Under the pieces are notes generated by a model. That model was not told the origin of the DNA and did not search any database. It was given only the letters and a program-made list of their open reading frames with translations. From Candidatus Methanophagales archaeon (GTDB lineage: Archaea; Halobacteriota; Syntropharchaeia; Alkanophagales; Methanospirareceae): 54,609 bases of DNA. Made by a program: the position numbers and the translations under genes. Positions 14,808 through 22,448 of the stretch are shown here, piece after piece; position 1 is the stretch's first letter; the number at the start of each line of letters is the position of its first letter. The stretch spans positions 1 to 54,609 of the forward strand of contig QENH01000196.1 in assembly GCA_003336485.1 (NCBI GenBank), given 5' to 3'.

Positions 14808-16847
14808 ATGAATGAAACAAAAAGAAGATTAAGCGCTGCTGTAGTGCTAACAGGCATCTTATTATTGGGAGTTCTTACGTTATCTACGGGAGTTGCAAGT
14901 GCAGAGCCGATGACGCCCGAGGAGCTCTTTGAGGCTCTCTCCGGCGGCTGGGCTATGAATGGCACGATAACAATAGGTGAACAGACTTCACCTACTATCG
15001 GCACGAGAACTGTTAGCCTGACTGGACCGACCACTGCCGATTTTGTTGTGGTAATGGAAGGAGAAGTGGGAGCAGAGACAGGAAAAACTTGGTGGGACGC
15101 AGACAAAGAGAAGGTTGCGATTACGGAGGGAGACGAGGCACCCAGGTATTATGATTTACTGCCAAATGGCTATGGTGGCACTTATGAAATGGACGGTCTT
15201 CCCGAGTTGGGCATAATGGAGAATGTTACCTGCGAGGAGAGTGAGACTTTTGTTGATGATAATACCACGGTAAAGACCTGGACAGCTAAAAACACAACAG
15301 ATATCGTGGTGGCAAAATGGGAAGGTACGTTCACTCGGATCAAAGATGCACCTGTTGAGGAGTACGAACAAATAGGCATTCTGGTGATAGGACACGGCAG
15401 TCCAAGCGATTCATGGTGTGCTCCTCTTCGATCAGTAGTGGCAAATGTAAGTTCGCCGTACCCTGTAGAACTCGGCTTCTTGGAGTTCGTGCCAAACGAG
15501 ACGATAAACGTTGCAGTGGACAAGCTCGATGAAGCGGGCGTTACAAAGATTATCGCAGTACCGCTGTTCATATCATCACACAGTGGGCACATTGGCGAGA
15601 TCGAGTACGTGCTTGGGCTGCGCGAGGAACTGCTACCGATGAGCATGATGAGCAGGCAGGTATTAGTCGAAGGAAAAGAGCTGGAACGATCTATCGTAGC
15701 CCTTGAAGGGCGATACCGCGTTTCCTACATGCCGGTAGCCGAGACAGTAAGCGCAATGGGAGTAAGTGCAAAGCACCACGGCGGAGGCGAAGCGGACGAA
15801 GAAGAACTCGTTCCCGTTGATACACCCGCAGAGATCGTACTAACGAATGCTATTGATGACCACTGGGCGATTGCAGATATTCTGGTGGATCACGCGGCTA
15901 CGTTAATCGAAGATCCAGCCAATGAAACCATCGTACTTGTTGCACACGGAACAGGTAATGAATCCAATTTCGCAGGTTGGGTGAGCAGTTCCAAATCGCT
16001 AGCAGAGCAGATGAAGTTCAAATTGAGGCACGGAAGTGGACTAAATATAAATGATGTACGATATTCATTTGTATTCCCAAATGAGACATTACATTCCGAC
16101 CTCTTAGTAAGATCTGTTGTGGAGAATGTTTCCGCGACATCTGACCCTATTGTGGTTCCGCTAATGGTCAGTGAAGGGCATTTCACGGGTAGAGGAATCC
16201 CTGGACGGCTGGAGAACATTAGTTACGCATATCCGGAAGAAGGAGCGCGAGCGCTGACACCGCATCCGAATGTGGCAGACTGGATCGAACTTACTGTGGC
16301 TAAGGAGCTCAGTTACCCATCGGTACAGATATACGACGGAGAAGAACTGCTAACGATAACCATAGAGGACGCCGGAAGGTATCACGGTGAGGGAGTGGTA
16401 GAGATATGCCCCTGTGTGGCATCTGCATTCAGGTCAACATTGCGAGCTTTTTCGGACGCAGAATTGTGGGATGGAACACCACGTCGAGGTGACGTGAAAA
16501 TTAACTCCGGACATCCATCTGACGGGCACGTGATGACCTTTGAGTACATACTGAATTCAACAGAAGACCTCACAATTGGCGAAGGCGCGGACATAGTGAA
16601 TACTACGGCCGATAACTACGTCTACACATTCTCTCGCAAGTCCACCAACGATTCTGTTACGCTCCGGGTGAAGGAGGAGCTATTCCCGGAACAATTCTTT
16701 GAACTGAGGACGAAGTGCAAATTGGCGAAAACGGGAAAAGGCGATGTAACGAAAGAGGCAATGAAGGCGTTTAAAATGTTCAAGGAAGAGCTAAAGGAGA
16801 AGTTGATGTATTTGCCAGTGGACAGCGTTTTCGAGGATGGTAATTGA
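14808..16847 (+). CDS. Secreted CbiX-type chelatase with FmdE-like C-terminal domain
   Basis: A 679-residue exported protein. Signal peptide to about residue 31 (LSTGVASAEP), a novel beta-rich domain to about 185, then a two-lobed CbiX region: lobe 1 has ILVIGHGSPSDSW near 190-203 and VPLFISSHSGHIGEIEYV near 250-268; lobe 2 has VLVAHGTGNES near 374-384 and VVPLMVSEGHFTGRGIP near 450. These are the histidine sites of sirohydrochlorin cobalto/ferrochelatases. From about 520 the sequence (YHGEG, CPCVASAFRSTLRAF, GHPSDGH) resembles FmdE-type metal-binding domains. CbiX enzymes are normally cytoplasmic, so an exported form is unusual. No membrane anchor is visible. Under iron box F, it may remove or insert metal in tetrapyrroles outside the cell, or bind iron (inference). 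Confidence 0.8.
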   Translation: MNETKRRLSAAVVLTGILLLGVLTLSTGVASAEPMTPEELFEALSGGWAMNGTITIGEQTSPTIGTRTVSLTGPTTADFVVVMEGEVGAETGKTWWDADKEKVAITEGDEAPRYYDLLPNGYGGTYEMDGLPELGIMENVTCEESETFVDDNTTVKTWTAKNTTDIVVAKWEGTFTRIKDAPVEEYEQIGILVIGHGSPSDSWCAPLRSVVANVSSPYPVELGFLEFVPNETINVAVDKLDEAGVTKIIAVPLFISSHSGHIGEIEYVLGLREELLPMSMMSRQVLVEGKELERSIVALEGRYRVSYMPVAETVSAMGVSAKHHGGGEADEEELVPVDTPAEIVLTNAIDDHWAIADILVDHAATLIEDPANETIVLVAHGTGNESNFAGWVSSSKSLAEQMKFKLRHGSGLNINDVRYSFVFPNETLHSDLLVRSVVENVSATSDPIVVPLMVSEGHFTGRGIPGRLENISYAYPEEGARALTPHPNVADWIELTVAKELSYPSVQIYDGEELLTITIEDAGRYHGEGVVEICPCVASAFRSTLRAFSDAELWDGTPRRGDVKINSGHPSDGHVMTFEYILNSTEDLTIGEGADIVNTTADNYVYTFSRKSTNDSVTLRVKEELFPEQFFELRTKCKLAKTGKGDVTKEAMKAFKMFKEELKEKLMYLPVDSVFEDGN

Positions 16848-17315
16848 CACCGATTCTTTTTAGAAACTACGAAACGAAAAAAAACAATATAGATGTTTTG
16901 GTGGGGGGGCAGAAGCCTAATTTGGGTGTCTGTTCTTTGTCTTTTCTTTTTTTGTTGTTTATAATGTATAACTTCTACCTATAACTTTAATTTATGACGC
17001 AGATTTACACAGATTTACACGGATTTGATTTAATCAGTGTCAACAAATATTTAATTTAGTTGGATATTATGCTTTCTTATTACTTTAAAAGAATAGCTTC
17101 AGATGGCTATTCGACAGATTAGAGTAAAAGGGCGTGTAAAAAGTAGAGTGTATATGTGCATACTCTTCTGTATTAGCAGAATCGTAGCAGTATTACAAAC
17201 ACATATAAAGCACCCCGTACCTGCATACGTGTCGCCTATTCTCCTCAAGGGCCTTTTTTAAGCTTCTGATCGCATTGACTAGACAGCACGAAAATCATCG
17301 GTTTTTGTTTCAAAA
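16848..17315. other. Intergenic region with dispersed repeat and duplicated leader
   Basis: No gene seen. T-rich run TTTTCTTTTTTTG near 16939-16953 may end the previous transcript. At 16996-17042 lies a phrase GACGCAGATTTACACAGATT of a common dispersed intergenic repeat, related to the one at 52001. From about 17167 onward the sequence is duplicated upstream of the second feoA operon (23969 on). Confidence 0.55.
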
Positions 17316-17383
17316 CCTAACTTTTTTAGGTTTATTTTGCAAAACCGAACCTTTTTAGGGAATGGTTTTTGTATTCCTAACAT
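17316..17383 (+). promoter_or_regulatory. Iron box G, promoter of Feo operon 1
   Basis: CTAAC at 17317 and 17377 (60 bp). Here the TTCGG of other boxes is TTAGG, giving CCTAA-N5-TTAGG, then CCGAAC, TTTTTAGG, a weak TATA TTTTTGTA and CCTAAC. The start codon at 17405 is only about 12 bp beyond the expected transcription start. Confidence 0.72.
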
Positions 17384-17404
17384 TAAAGCAAAGATAGAGA
17401 AAAA

Positions 17405-18115
17405 ATGAAACAATTAGCTGAAGTCGAACCAGAAGTAGAAGTAACGGTAAAGGAGATAGGCGGCGGTTCAGAAGTAAAAGGAAACCTGGCGGATTTGGGC
17501 ATTTCCGAAGGGACAGAACTTACAGTAGTTGCTACTGAGCCGGTGCACGTTCATGCGGGACCAATTGCGTTAAAAGCGGCAGCAGGAAGAGAAGCAGTCC
17601 TAGCGCGTGGTTGGGCCGATAAGGTCTATGTGGAGAAAGGCGGAGGGACACTTCCGCTTTTACGACTGGAGAATGGCGATAAAGGAACGATAAAGACGTT
17701 AGAAGGGGGGAAGACGTTCGAAGCTAACTTCTCTGTACTCGGCATAGCGAAAGGTGGCGAAGTTGAGTTCGTTCGTCATCTCGCAGATGATACTCTTGTG
17801 TTCAAAATAGACGACAAGGAGATAAACATGGGCGAAGGACAGGCATCAAAGGTGCTGATAGAACGTGACGGGGGAGCCATACAAATTAATTATCTCGGTG
17901 AAGGCGATAAAGCGAAGATAAGTAAGATAATCGGTGGTGCCTCGCTTAAGGAGAAATTCGAACTGCTCGGAATGGTGGAAGGTAAAGAGATAACATTGGT
18001 CCGGAAGGAGACGTCACATCCAAGTCCAAAAAGAGGGAGTTACGTGCTTGCGAAAATAGGGGGACAACTTGTAACCATTGGACGAGGTCTCGCAGAGAAA
18101 GTTCGTGTGGAATAG
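17405..18115 (+). CDS. Triple FeoA-domain protein (Feo operon 1)
   Basis: FeoA domains are SH3-like modules that work with the ferrous iron permease FeoB. This 236-residue protein contains three in tandem, at about 1-80, 81-157 and 158-236, each with the family pattern of a (G)xL.xLG(I/M).(E/K)G turn followed by V/L strands and a closing G.G.A.KV: LADLGISEGTELTVV and RGWADKVYV; SVLGIAKGGEVEFV and GEGQASKVLI; ELLGMVEGKEITLV and GRGLAEKVRV. FeoA is usually one domain of about 75-90 residues. No membrane segment. First gene after iron box G. A hairpin with a T-run (18126-18160) separates it from the rest of the operon, so it may be made in excess. Its near-twin is at 24217. Confidence 0.92.
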   Translation: MKQLAEVEPEVEVTVKEIGGGSEVKGNLADLGISEGTELTVVATEPVHVHAGPIALKAAAGREAVLARGWADKVYVEKGGGTLPLLRLENGDKGTIKTLEGGKTFEANFSVLGIAKGGEVEFVRHLADDTLVFKIDDKEINMGEGQASKVLIERDGGAIQINYLGEGDKAKISKIIGGASLKEKFELLGMVEGKEITLVRKETSHPSPKRGSYVLAKIGGQLVTIGRGLAEKVRVE

Positions 18116-18125
18116 AAAATAGAAA

Positions 18126-18160
18126 AGGAAGAAAAAAGAAGCTTGTTCTTCTTTTTTTTA
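18126..18160 (+). terminator. Possible partial terminator inside Feo operon 1
   Basis: GAAGAAAAAAGAAG, a GCTTG loop, then TTCTTCTTTTTTTT: a purine arm followed by its pyrimidine complement ending in eight T. It lies between the triple-feoA gene and the next feoA, and could terminate part of the transcripts. Confidence 0.4.
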
Positions 18161-18189
18161 CTCTACTCTAAGCAGGAGGCAAGATAACG

Positions 18190-18465
18190 ATGGAAGAAAG
18201 TGGTATGATCGGAAGTGAAAGTGAACGTAGTATTGAGAGCGATGTGATACCTTTAAGTCAGTTGAATCCAGGTGAGCAGGGAAGAGTAATGGCAGTTGAA
18301 GGCGGTCATGGCATACGCCAGAAGTTGTTCCTTCGTGGTCTATCCGAGGGCAGTGTAATTCGTGTAATTTCCTGCTACGGGCCTGTCACAGTAGAAGTAG
18401 ATAGACACACGGTCTCCATGGGTCGTGGGATGGCGCAAAAAGTTATCGTCAGGAGAGTGTGGTAG
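18190..18465 (+). CDS. FeoA, single domain (Feo operon 1)
   Basis: A 91-residue protein with a polar leader of about 20 residues (rich in E and S) and one FeoA domain: LSQLNPGEQGRVMAVEGG, RQKLFLRGLSEGSVIRVI, then HTVSMGRGMAQKVIV. Soluble regulator or partner of FeoB. Ribosome site AGGAGG lies at the right distance before the ATG. It follows the triple FeoA gene by 74 bp and precedes another feoA by 2 bp. Confidence 0.9.
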   Translation: MEESGMIGSESERSIESDVIPLSQLNPGEQGRVMAVEGGHGIRQKLFLRGLSEGSVIRVISCYGPVTVEVDRHTVSMGRGMAQKVIVRRVW

Positions 18466-18467
18466 TA

Positions 18468-18695
18468 ATGGAGAAGAAGCTGACGGAAATGGTTTTTGAC
18501 GAAGAGGGAACGGTGAAAGAGATAGCGGAGGATTTTAGGGTACAAATAGCGGGTATGGGCATCAGGAAAGGCAAAAAAGTGAAAGTGACGACTCGGCAAC
18601 CTATGAAGGGGCCCATAGTGATAGAAATAGGCAGTGCGAATACTTCTGTGGGTTATGCTCTGGCGGATAAAGTCATCGTGGATGTTGGAGATTAA
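18468..18695 (+). CDS. FeoA, single domain (Feo operon 1)
   Basis: A 75-residue single FeoA domain: LTEMVFDEEGTVKEI, QIAGMGIRKGKKVKVTT, then VGYALADKVIV. The first ATG (18468) just after the previous stop is chosen; the GTG at 18459 lies inside the previous gene. Its stop (TAA, 18693-18695) overlaps the FeoB G-protein start by one base, so translation is coupled. Confidence 0.9.
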   Translation: MEKKLTEMVFDEEGTVKEIAEDFRVQIAGMGIRKGKKVKVTTRQPMKGPIVIEIGSANTSVGYALADKVIVDVGD

Positions 18696-19216
18696 TGAAA
18701 AGAATTCTGCTTATGGGGAATCCGAATGTGGGTAAAAGTGTATTTTTCAATCGCCTCACAGGTGTAAATGTCATCGCGTCAAATTATGCCGGTACGACTG
18801 TTGATTATACAAAGGGTTACATGTGCTTAGAAGGCGAAGATGTAGAACTCATAGACGTTCCCGGTACTTTCTCCTTGGAAGCGAAGGACAAAGCAGAAGA
18901 AGTAGCGGTGAAAATGCTTGATGAATATAATGATTCTGTGGTTATATGTGTGCTTGATGCATCAAAGCTAGAACGTGGACTTTACCTGGCTTTGGAAATT
19001 ATTGAAAAATGTCATCCAGTGGTAATTGCATTGAACATGTGGGATGATACAATGGTGAAAAATATAGAAGTGGATGTGGCAAAATTGGCATCAATCTTAG
19101 GTGTACCGACAGTACCGACAGTAGCGATAACAGGCGAAGGCCTAAAGGAACTCGTTTCGAGCATAGGGGATGCATCATCAGCCACTATTGAGGCGATTAT
19201 AGGGCGAGTGAGCTAA
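18695..19216 (+). CDS. FeoB G protein, free-standing (Feo operon 1)
   Basis: The GTPase half of FeoB as a separate 173-residue protein. G1 GNPNVGKS at 8-15, G2 around YAGTTVDY, G3 DVPG at 54-57, G4 NMWD near 115-118, and ITGEGLKEL after it, as in FeoB. In canonical FeoB this domain is fused to the membrane permease through a helical GDI domain; here the protein stops right after the G domain, so most of the GDI region is absent, unlike the copy at 25658. GTP binding is thought to gate ferrous iron uptake. The permease follows 9 bp later. Confidence 0.92.
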   Translation: MKRILLMGNPNVGKSVFFNRLTGVNVIASNYAGTTVDYTKGYMCLEGEDVELIDVPGTFSLEAKDKAEEVAVKMLDEYNDSVVICVLDASKLERGLYLALEIIEKCHPVVIALNMWDDTMVKNIEVDVAKLASILGVPTVPTVAITGEGLKELVSSIGDASSATIEAIIGRVS

Positions 19217-19225
19217 GCTAAGATA

Positions 19226-20455
19226 ATGACGGTGACAAGTGATGAACGGTGGGACTTAATAGATAAGATAACGGATAGAACAGTTAAGTTCGGGAAATAC
19301 GTGCGAAAACTGAAAGATGTAGTAGGTGAGCTGACTGTCAGACCTTCAACCGGAATACCTCTGGCGATAGCAGTTCTGTTTGGTTTCTTCTCCTTCTTTT
19401 ATACCTTTGGCTTGAATTTCCTCATGATGCTCTTGTACCCGCTGTTTAATGAGTATATTATACCCTGGCTGGTGCTAACCGTCCCAGGTGGGGGTGCGAC
19501 TTTAGAAGAGTGCGGCGTGCTCTATGGGATTCTAGTGGGTGATCCAACGGCAACAAACCCATTTGAATATTTTGGTGTTTTAACTACCGGTCTTTACGTT
19601 GCAATTGCTATCGTTCTTCCTGCTGTAATTGCTTTTTACGTGATCTTGACCATACTTGAAGATACGGGGTATATGCCGAGATTGGTTACGCTAATAGATA
19701 CGGTCTTCCATAAAATCGGACTGCATGGATTTGCTGCTGTTCCTATGCTTATTTCACTTGGATGTAATATCCCCGGCGTAGAAGCGACACGAACCTTAGA
19801 GACCCGGAAGCAGAGATTCATGATGATGGCTCTTTTAGGTGTTTTTATCCCCTGTGGGGCACAGCTTGGCGTAATGCTTCAGATAGTGCCCGAGTATCTT
19901 GGGCCGCTTCTATTATACTTCATCATCTGTTTTTTCATCGCCGGTTTTGTCCTTGATACGTTTATTCGGGGCAAGAGTCCCGAGATGCTTATTGATGTGC
20001 CGCCTTATCGGGCGCCGATCTGGAGGAACATAGCACGTAAGGTCTGGTATCGTGTGGAAGAATTCATCGCGGTGGCGATTCCGATGGTGCTTGCCGGTGT
20101 CTTAGTTGTAAACATCCTTTACTGGGTTGGCGTGATAGATTGGCTCGGCACAGTGCTAGCACCGATGTTTGTCGGTTATTTCGGCGTGCCGGAAGAGACT
20201 GCGGGACCTCTAGTGATGGCATTCATGAGGAAGGATGTTGCAATCGCTCAGATTGGTGCGATACAAATGACGGTGGCGCAGAAGATTATCGCAGTAACGC
20301 TTGTGACCATATATTTCCCGTGCCTGGCTACTTTTCTGATGATGTTGAAGGAAGGTGGCGTGATAGACCTTTTGAAATGCATGGGCGTTCTAATAGTTTC
20401 TTTCTTCGTTTTCGGTGGATTGATGACAGGAATAGTTTCTATACTAGGGGTGTAA
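19226..20455 (+). CDS. FeoB permease subunit, diverged (Feo operon 1)
   Basis: The membrane half of FeoB, 409 residues, with about nine transmembrane helices including two Gate/nucleoside-recognition-like blocks. Conserved points: ILEDTGYMPRLV, GLHGFAAVPMLISLGCNIPGVEATRT with the gating cysteine of GCN.P, and YFPCLATF late in the protein. Departures from the usual FeoB: FIPCGAQLGVM in place of the common SCSARLPVY type loop, and no GxGC before NIP (LGCN). These changes suggest an altered substrate or regulation compared with the second, more canonical FeoB at 26361. An iron or manganese transporter; ferrous iron is most likely. Confidence 0.9.
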   Translation: MTVTSDERWDLIDKITDRTVKFGKYVRKLKDVVGELTVRPSTGIPLAIAVLFGFFSFFYTFGLNFLMMLLYPLFNEYIIPWLVLTVPGGGATLEECGVLYGILVGDPTATNPFEYFGVLTTGLYVAIAIVLPAVIAFYVILTILEDTGYMPRLVTLIDTVFHKIGLHGFAAVPMLISLGCNIPGVEATRTLETRKQRFMMMALLGVFIPCGAQLGVMLQIVPEYLGPLLLYFIICFFIAGFVLDTFIRGKSPEMLIDVPPYRAPIWRNIARKVWYRVEEFIAVAIPMVLAGVLVVNILYWVGVIDWLGTVLAPMFVGYFGVPEETAGPLVMAFMRKDVAIAQIGAIQMTVAQKIIAVTLVTIYFPCLATFLMMLKEGGVIDLLKCMGVLIVSFFVFGGLMTGIVSILGV

Positions 20456-20464
20456 TGTAAAAAG

Positions 20465-20950
20465 ATGGACAAATGGAGATGGGGTTCGGTGTATTTTTCC
20501 GTATTGGGTGCTGTGATCCTATGGTTTGGATGCTGGGAGCTTGCCACGTCCTATGGTCTAACGGGGGCATGGGCTACTAATTGGCTCAAACTCTTTCCCG
20601 AATCAATGGACTGGATGTGCCTATGGCGGGGGATAGTCACCTTCCTTGCAGGTCTGCTAATAATGTGGGGTGCATTTCGCTTTTCGAACGTTGAAGGTTT
20701 TGGGACTTCGGTGATAGGTATGCTAATGCTGTGGCTAGTTGCCGGATGTGACATACTAAAAATGATTTGCGGGTCTCTATCAGGCGATGGTGCCTGGTCA
20801 TATAGCCTTTACGGTTTCCTGGACTCCTATGCACCCCCATATCCCGCTGCAATATGGTTACTCCCTTTCTCCCTGGTGATGATATACTTCATCACGAGCT
20901 GGGACAAAGAAGAAGAGCAAAAAGAGATGAAAGCGACAGCAGGAGATTAG
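20465..20950 (+). CDS. Small Feo-operon membrane protein
   Basis: A 161-residue protein with four transmembrane helices, beginning MDKWRWGSVYFSVLGAVILW, tryptophan-rich, and ending in a charged tail (KEEEQKEMKA). No family recognised. It lies 9 bp after the FeoB permease and ends the operon; the second Feo operon also ends in a four-helix membrane protein of similar size (27688), though the two are not obviously alike in sequence. A role as accessory subunit of the split FeoB is inference. Confidence 0.65.
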   Translation: MDKWRWGSVYFSVLGAVILWFGCWELATSYGLTGAWATNWLKLFPESMDWMCLWRGIVTFLAGLLIMWGAFRFSNVEGFGTSVIGMLMLWLVAGCDILKMICGSLSGDGAWSYSLYGFLDSYAPPYPAAIWLLPFSLVMIYFITSWDKEEEQKEMKATAGD

Positions 20951-21070
20951 GGATAATAAAAAAAAAATCACAACAAAAAAGACAAATAAAAAGTAATCAC
21001 ATTGGTCTGAATATCCTCAACTAAAAAGAGGTAAAGAAAACAAAATTATTAGGAGGTGAAAAAAAGAAAG

Positions 21071-22336
21071 ATGTACACGAAAAGAATGGTTGGAATTGTT
21101 GCGGTAGCAATAGCAATGTTGTTAGTTACAACGAGTATTGCGCCAGTCGTGGCGCAAGATGTATCAGCAGTGGTGGCTGGAATAGACAATGATATGGCTG
21201 AGCTTATAGACGCCACCGAGATTATACACATGCAGACGGACGCGATACTTGGTGTCGAAGGTATGCCGGATGAAGTGAAAGATATGGTGGAGACAGTTCA
21301 TCTGAGTTCTCATGCTCTCGCGCACATCGGGGTTTATATGGAAAACAATATCGCGAAGCTAGATACATATAAAGCCGAGCCTGAGAAGAACAAAGCAAAA
21401 ATGTTGGTTACCGTGGGAAAAATCGAAGCACTGAGAAAACTGCATCAAGACACTATAGATGCAAGTGACTTTGTAACTACGATGGAGTTGCCGGTTACGG
21501 GTAAAGCGCCACATGAGTTGGTACATGTACTTGTAGAGGATCCGGATGTCAAGGCATCACCGGAAGCCAAAAGTGCTGCAGACGCTATACACGATGCTCT
21601 GCATGCGTTCGATGATGCTAGCAAAGCGATGAGGCTCAATTTAGAAGACCTTGAATATACATTAGCAAAGCCACCCGTTATAGTGGATATATCAGCCGTG
21701 GTGGAAGGAATTGACAATGATATGGCTGAGCTTATAGACGCTACAGAGATCATACATGAGAAGACGGACGCGATCCTTGGTGTCGAAGGTATACCGGAAG
21801 AAGTGGCAGCTAAGACGGAGACAGTTCATCTGAGTTCCCATGCTCTCGCGCACATTGGTGTGTATATGGAAAACAATATCGCGAAGCTTGACACATATGA
21901 AGCAGAGCCTGAGAAGAACACAGCAAAAATTTTGGTTACTGTGGGAAAAATCGAAGCACTGCGAAAATTACATCAAGACACTATAGATGCAGGAGACTTT
22001 GTAACTACAATGGAGTTGCCGGTTACAGGTAAAGCGCCACATGAGTTGGTACATGTACTTGTAGAGGACCCGGATGTCATAGCAAAACCGGAAGCCAAAA
22101 GTGCTGCAGACGCTATACACGATGCTCTGCATGCGTTCGATGATGCTAGCAAAGCGATGAGGCTCAATTTAGAAGACCTTGAATATACAATGTCTACAGC
22201 AGCAGCAGCAGCAGCACCAGCGGCGGCGCCAGCAGCAGCATCGACACCTACACCAACACCACCGGGATTCGAAGCCATTTTCGCTATTGCCGGTATTTTA
22301 GCAGTTGCCTACTTGGTGCACAGACGGATCAGGTGA
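21071..22336 (+). CDS. Histidine-rich duplicated surface protein with PGF-CTERM
   Basis: A 421-residue exported protein. Signal peptide to about 28 (APVVAQD). Two repeats of about 170 residues, nearly identical, occupy about 30-200 and 206-374. Each is helical and carries fixed histidines: EIIH, HLSSHALAHIG (H-x3-H-x3-H), KLHQD, APHELVHVLVED and IHDALHAFDDA. An Ala/Pro/Thr linker leads to PPGFEAIFAIAGILAVAYL and a basic end: the PGF-CTERM signal for archaeosortase processing and lipid anchoring. The clustered His/Asp/Glu on helices suggests metal or heme binding at the surface (inference). ATG 21071 follows AGGAGGTG. Placed between the two Feo operons, 120 bp after the first. Confidence 0.8.
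   Translation: MYTKRMVGIVAVAIAMLLVTTSIAPVVAQDVSAVVAGIDNDMAELIDATEIIHMQTDAILGVEGMPDEVKDMVETVHLSSHALAHIGVYMENNIAKLDTYKAEPEKNKAKMLVTVGKIEALRKLHQDTIDASDFVTTMELPVTGKAPHELVHVLVEDPDVKASPEAKSAADAIHDALHAFDDASKAMRLNLEDLEYTLAKPPVIVDISAVVEGIDNDMAELIDATEIIHEKTDAILGVEGIPEEVAAKTETVHLSSHALAHIGVYMENNIAKLDTYEAEPEKNTAKILVTVGKIEALRKLHQDTIDAGDFVTTMELPVTGKAPHELVHVLVEDPDVIAKPEAKSAADAIHDALHAFDDASKAMRLNLEDLEYTMSTAAAAAAPAAAPAAASTPTPTPPGFEAIFAIAGILAVAYLVHRRIR
21158..22192 (+). repeat. Internal tandem duplication in the histidine-rich gene
   Basis: Unit 1 at about 21158-21669 and unit 2 at about 21686-22192 are highly similar in DNA, with long identical blocks (for example the stretch encoding HELVHVLVED and DDASKAMRLNL). 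Low divergence indicates a recent duplication or gene conversion. Confidence 0.85.
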
Positions 22337-22448
22337 GGGTGTGAGTGATTGCCACTACAATGAATGATAAACAAACAATTTTTTACCCTTTTTATTTTTT
22401 TTGGGGGCCTAGAGCAAGATATTTGTAAACATGGGGAAGTGATGAGAC

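Larger units (their letters stand above)
17167..18115 (+). repeat. Segmental duplication, copy 1 (promoter plus triple-feoA gene)
   Basis: This stretch, from TCTGTATT through the iron box and the whole triple-FeoA gene, recurs at 23969-24927 with only scattered differences, including the shared ACACATATAAAGCA and CTCCTCAAGGGCCTT segments ahead of the box. The two copies define the starts of the two Feo operons. Confidence 0.85.
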
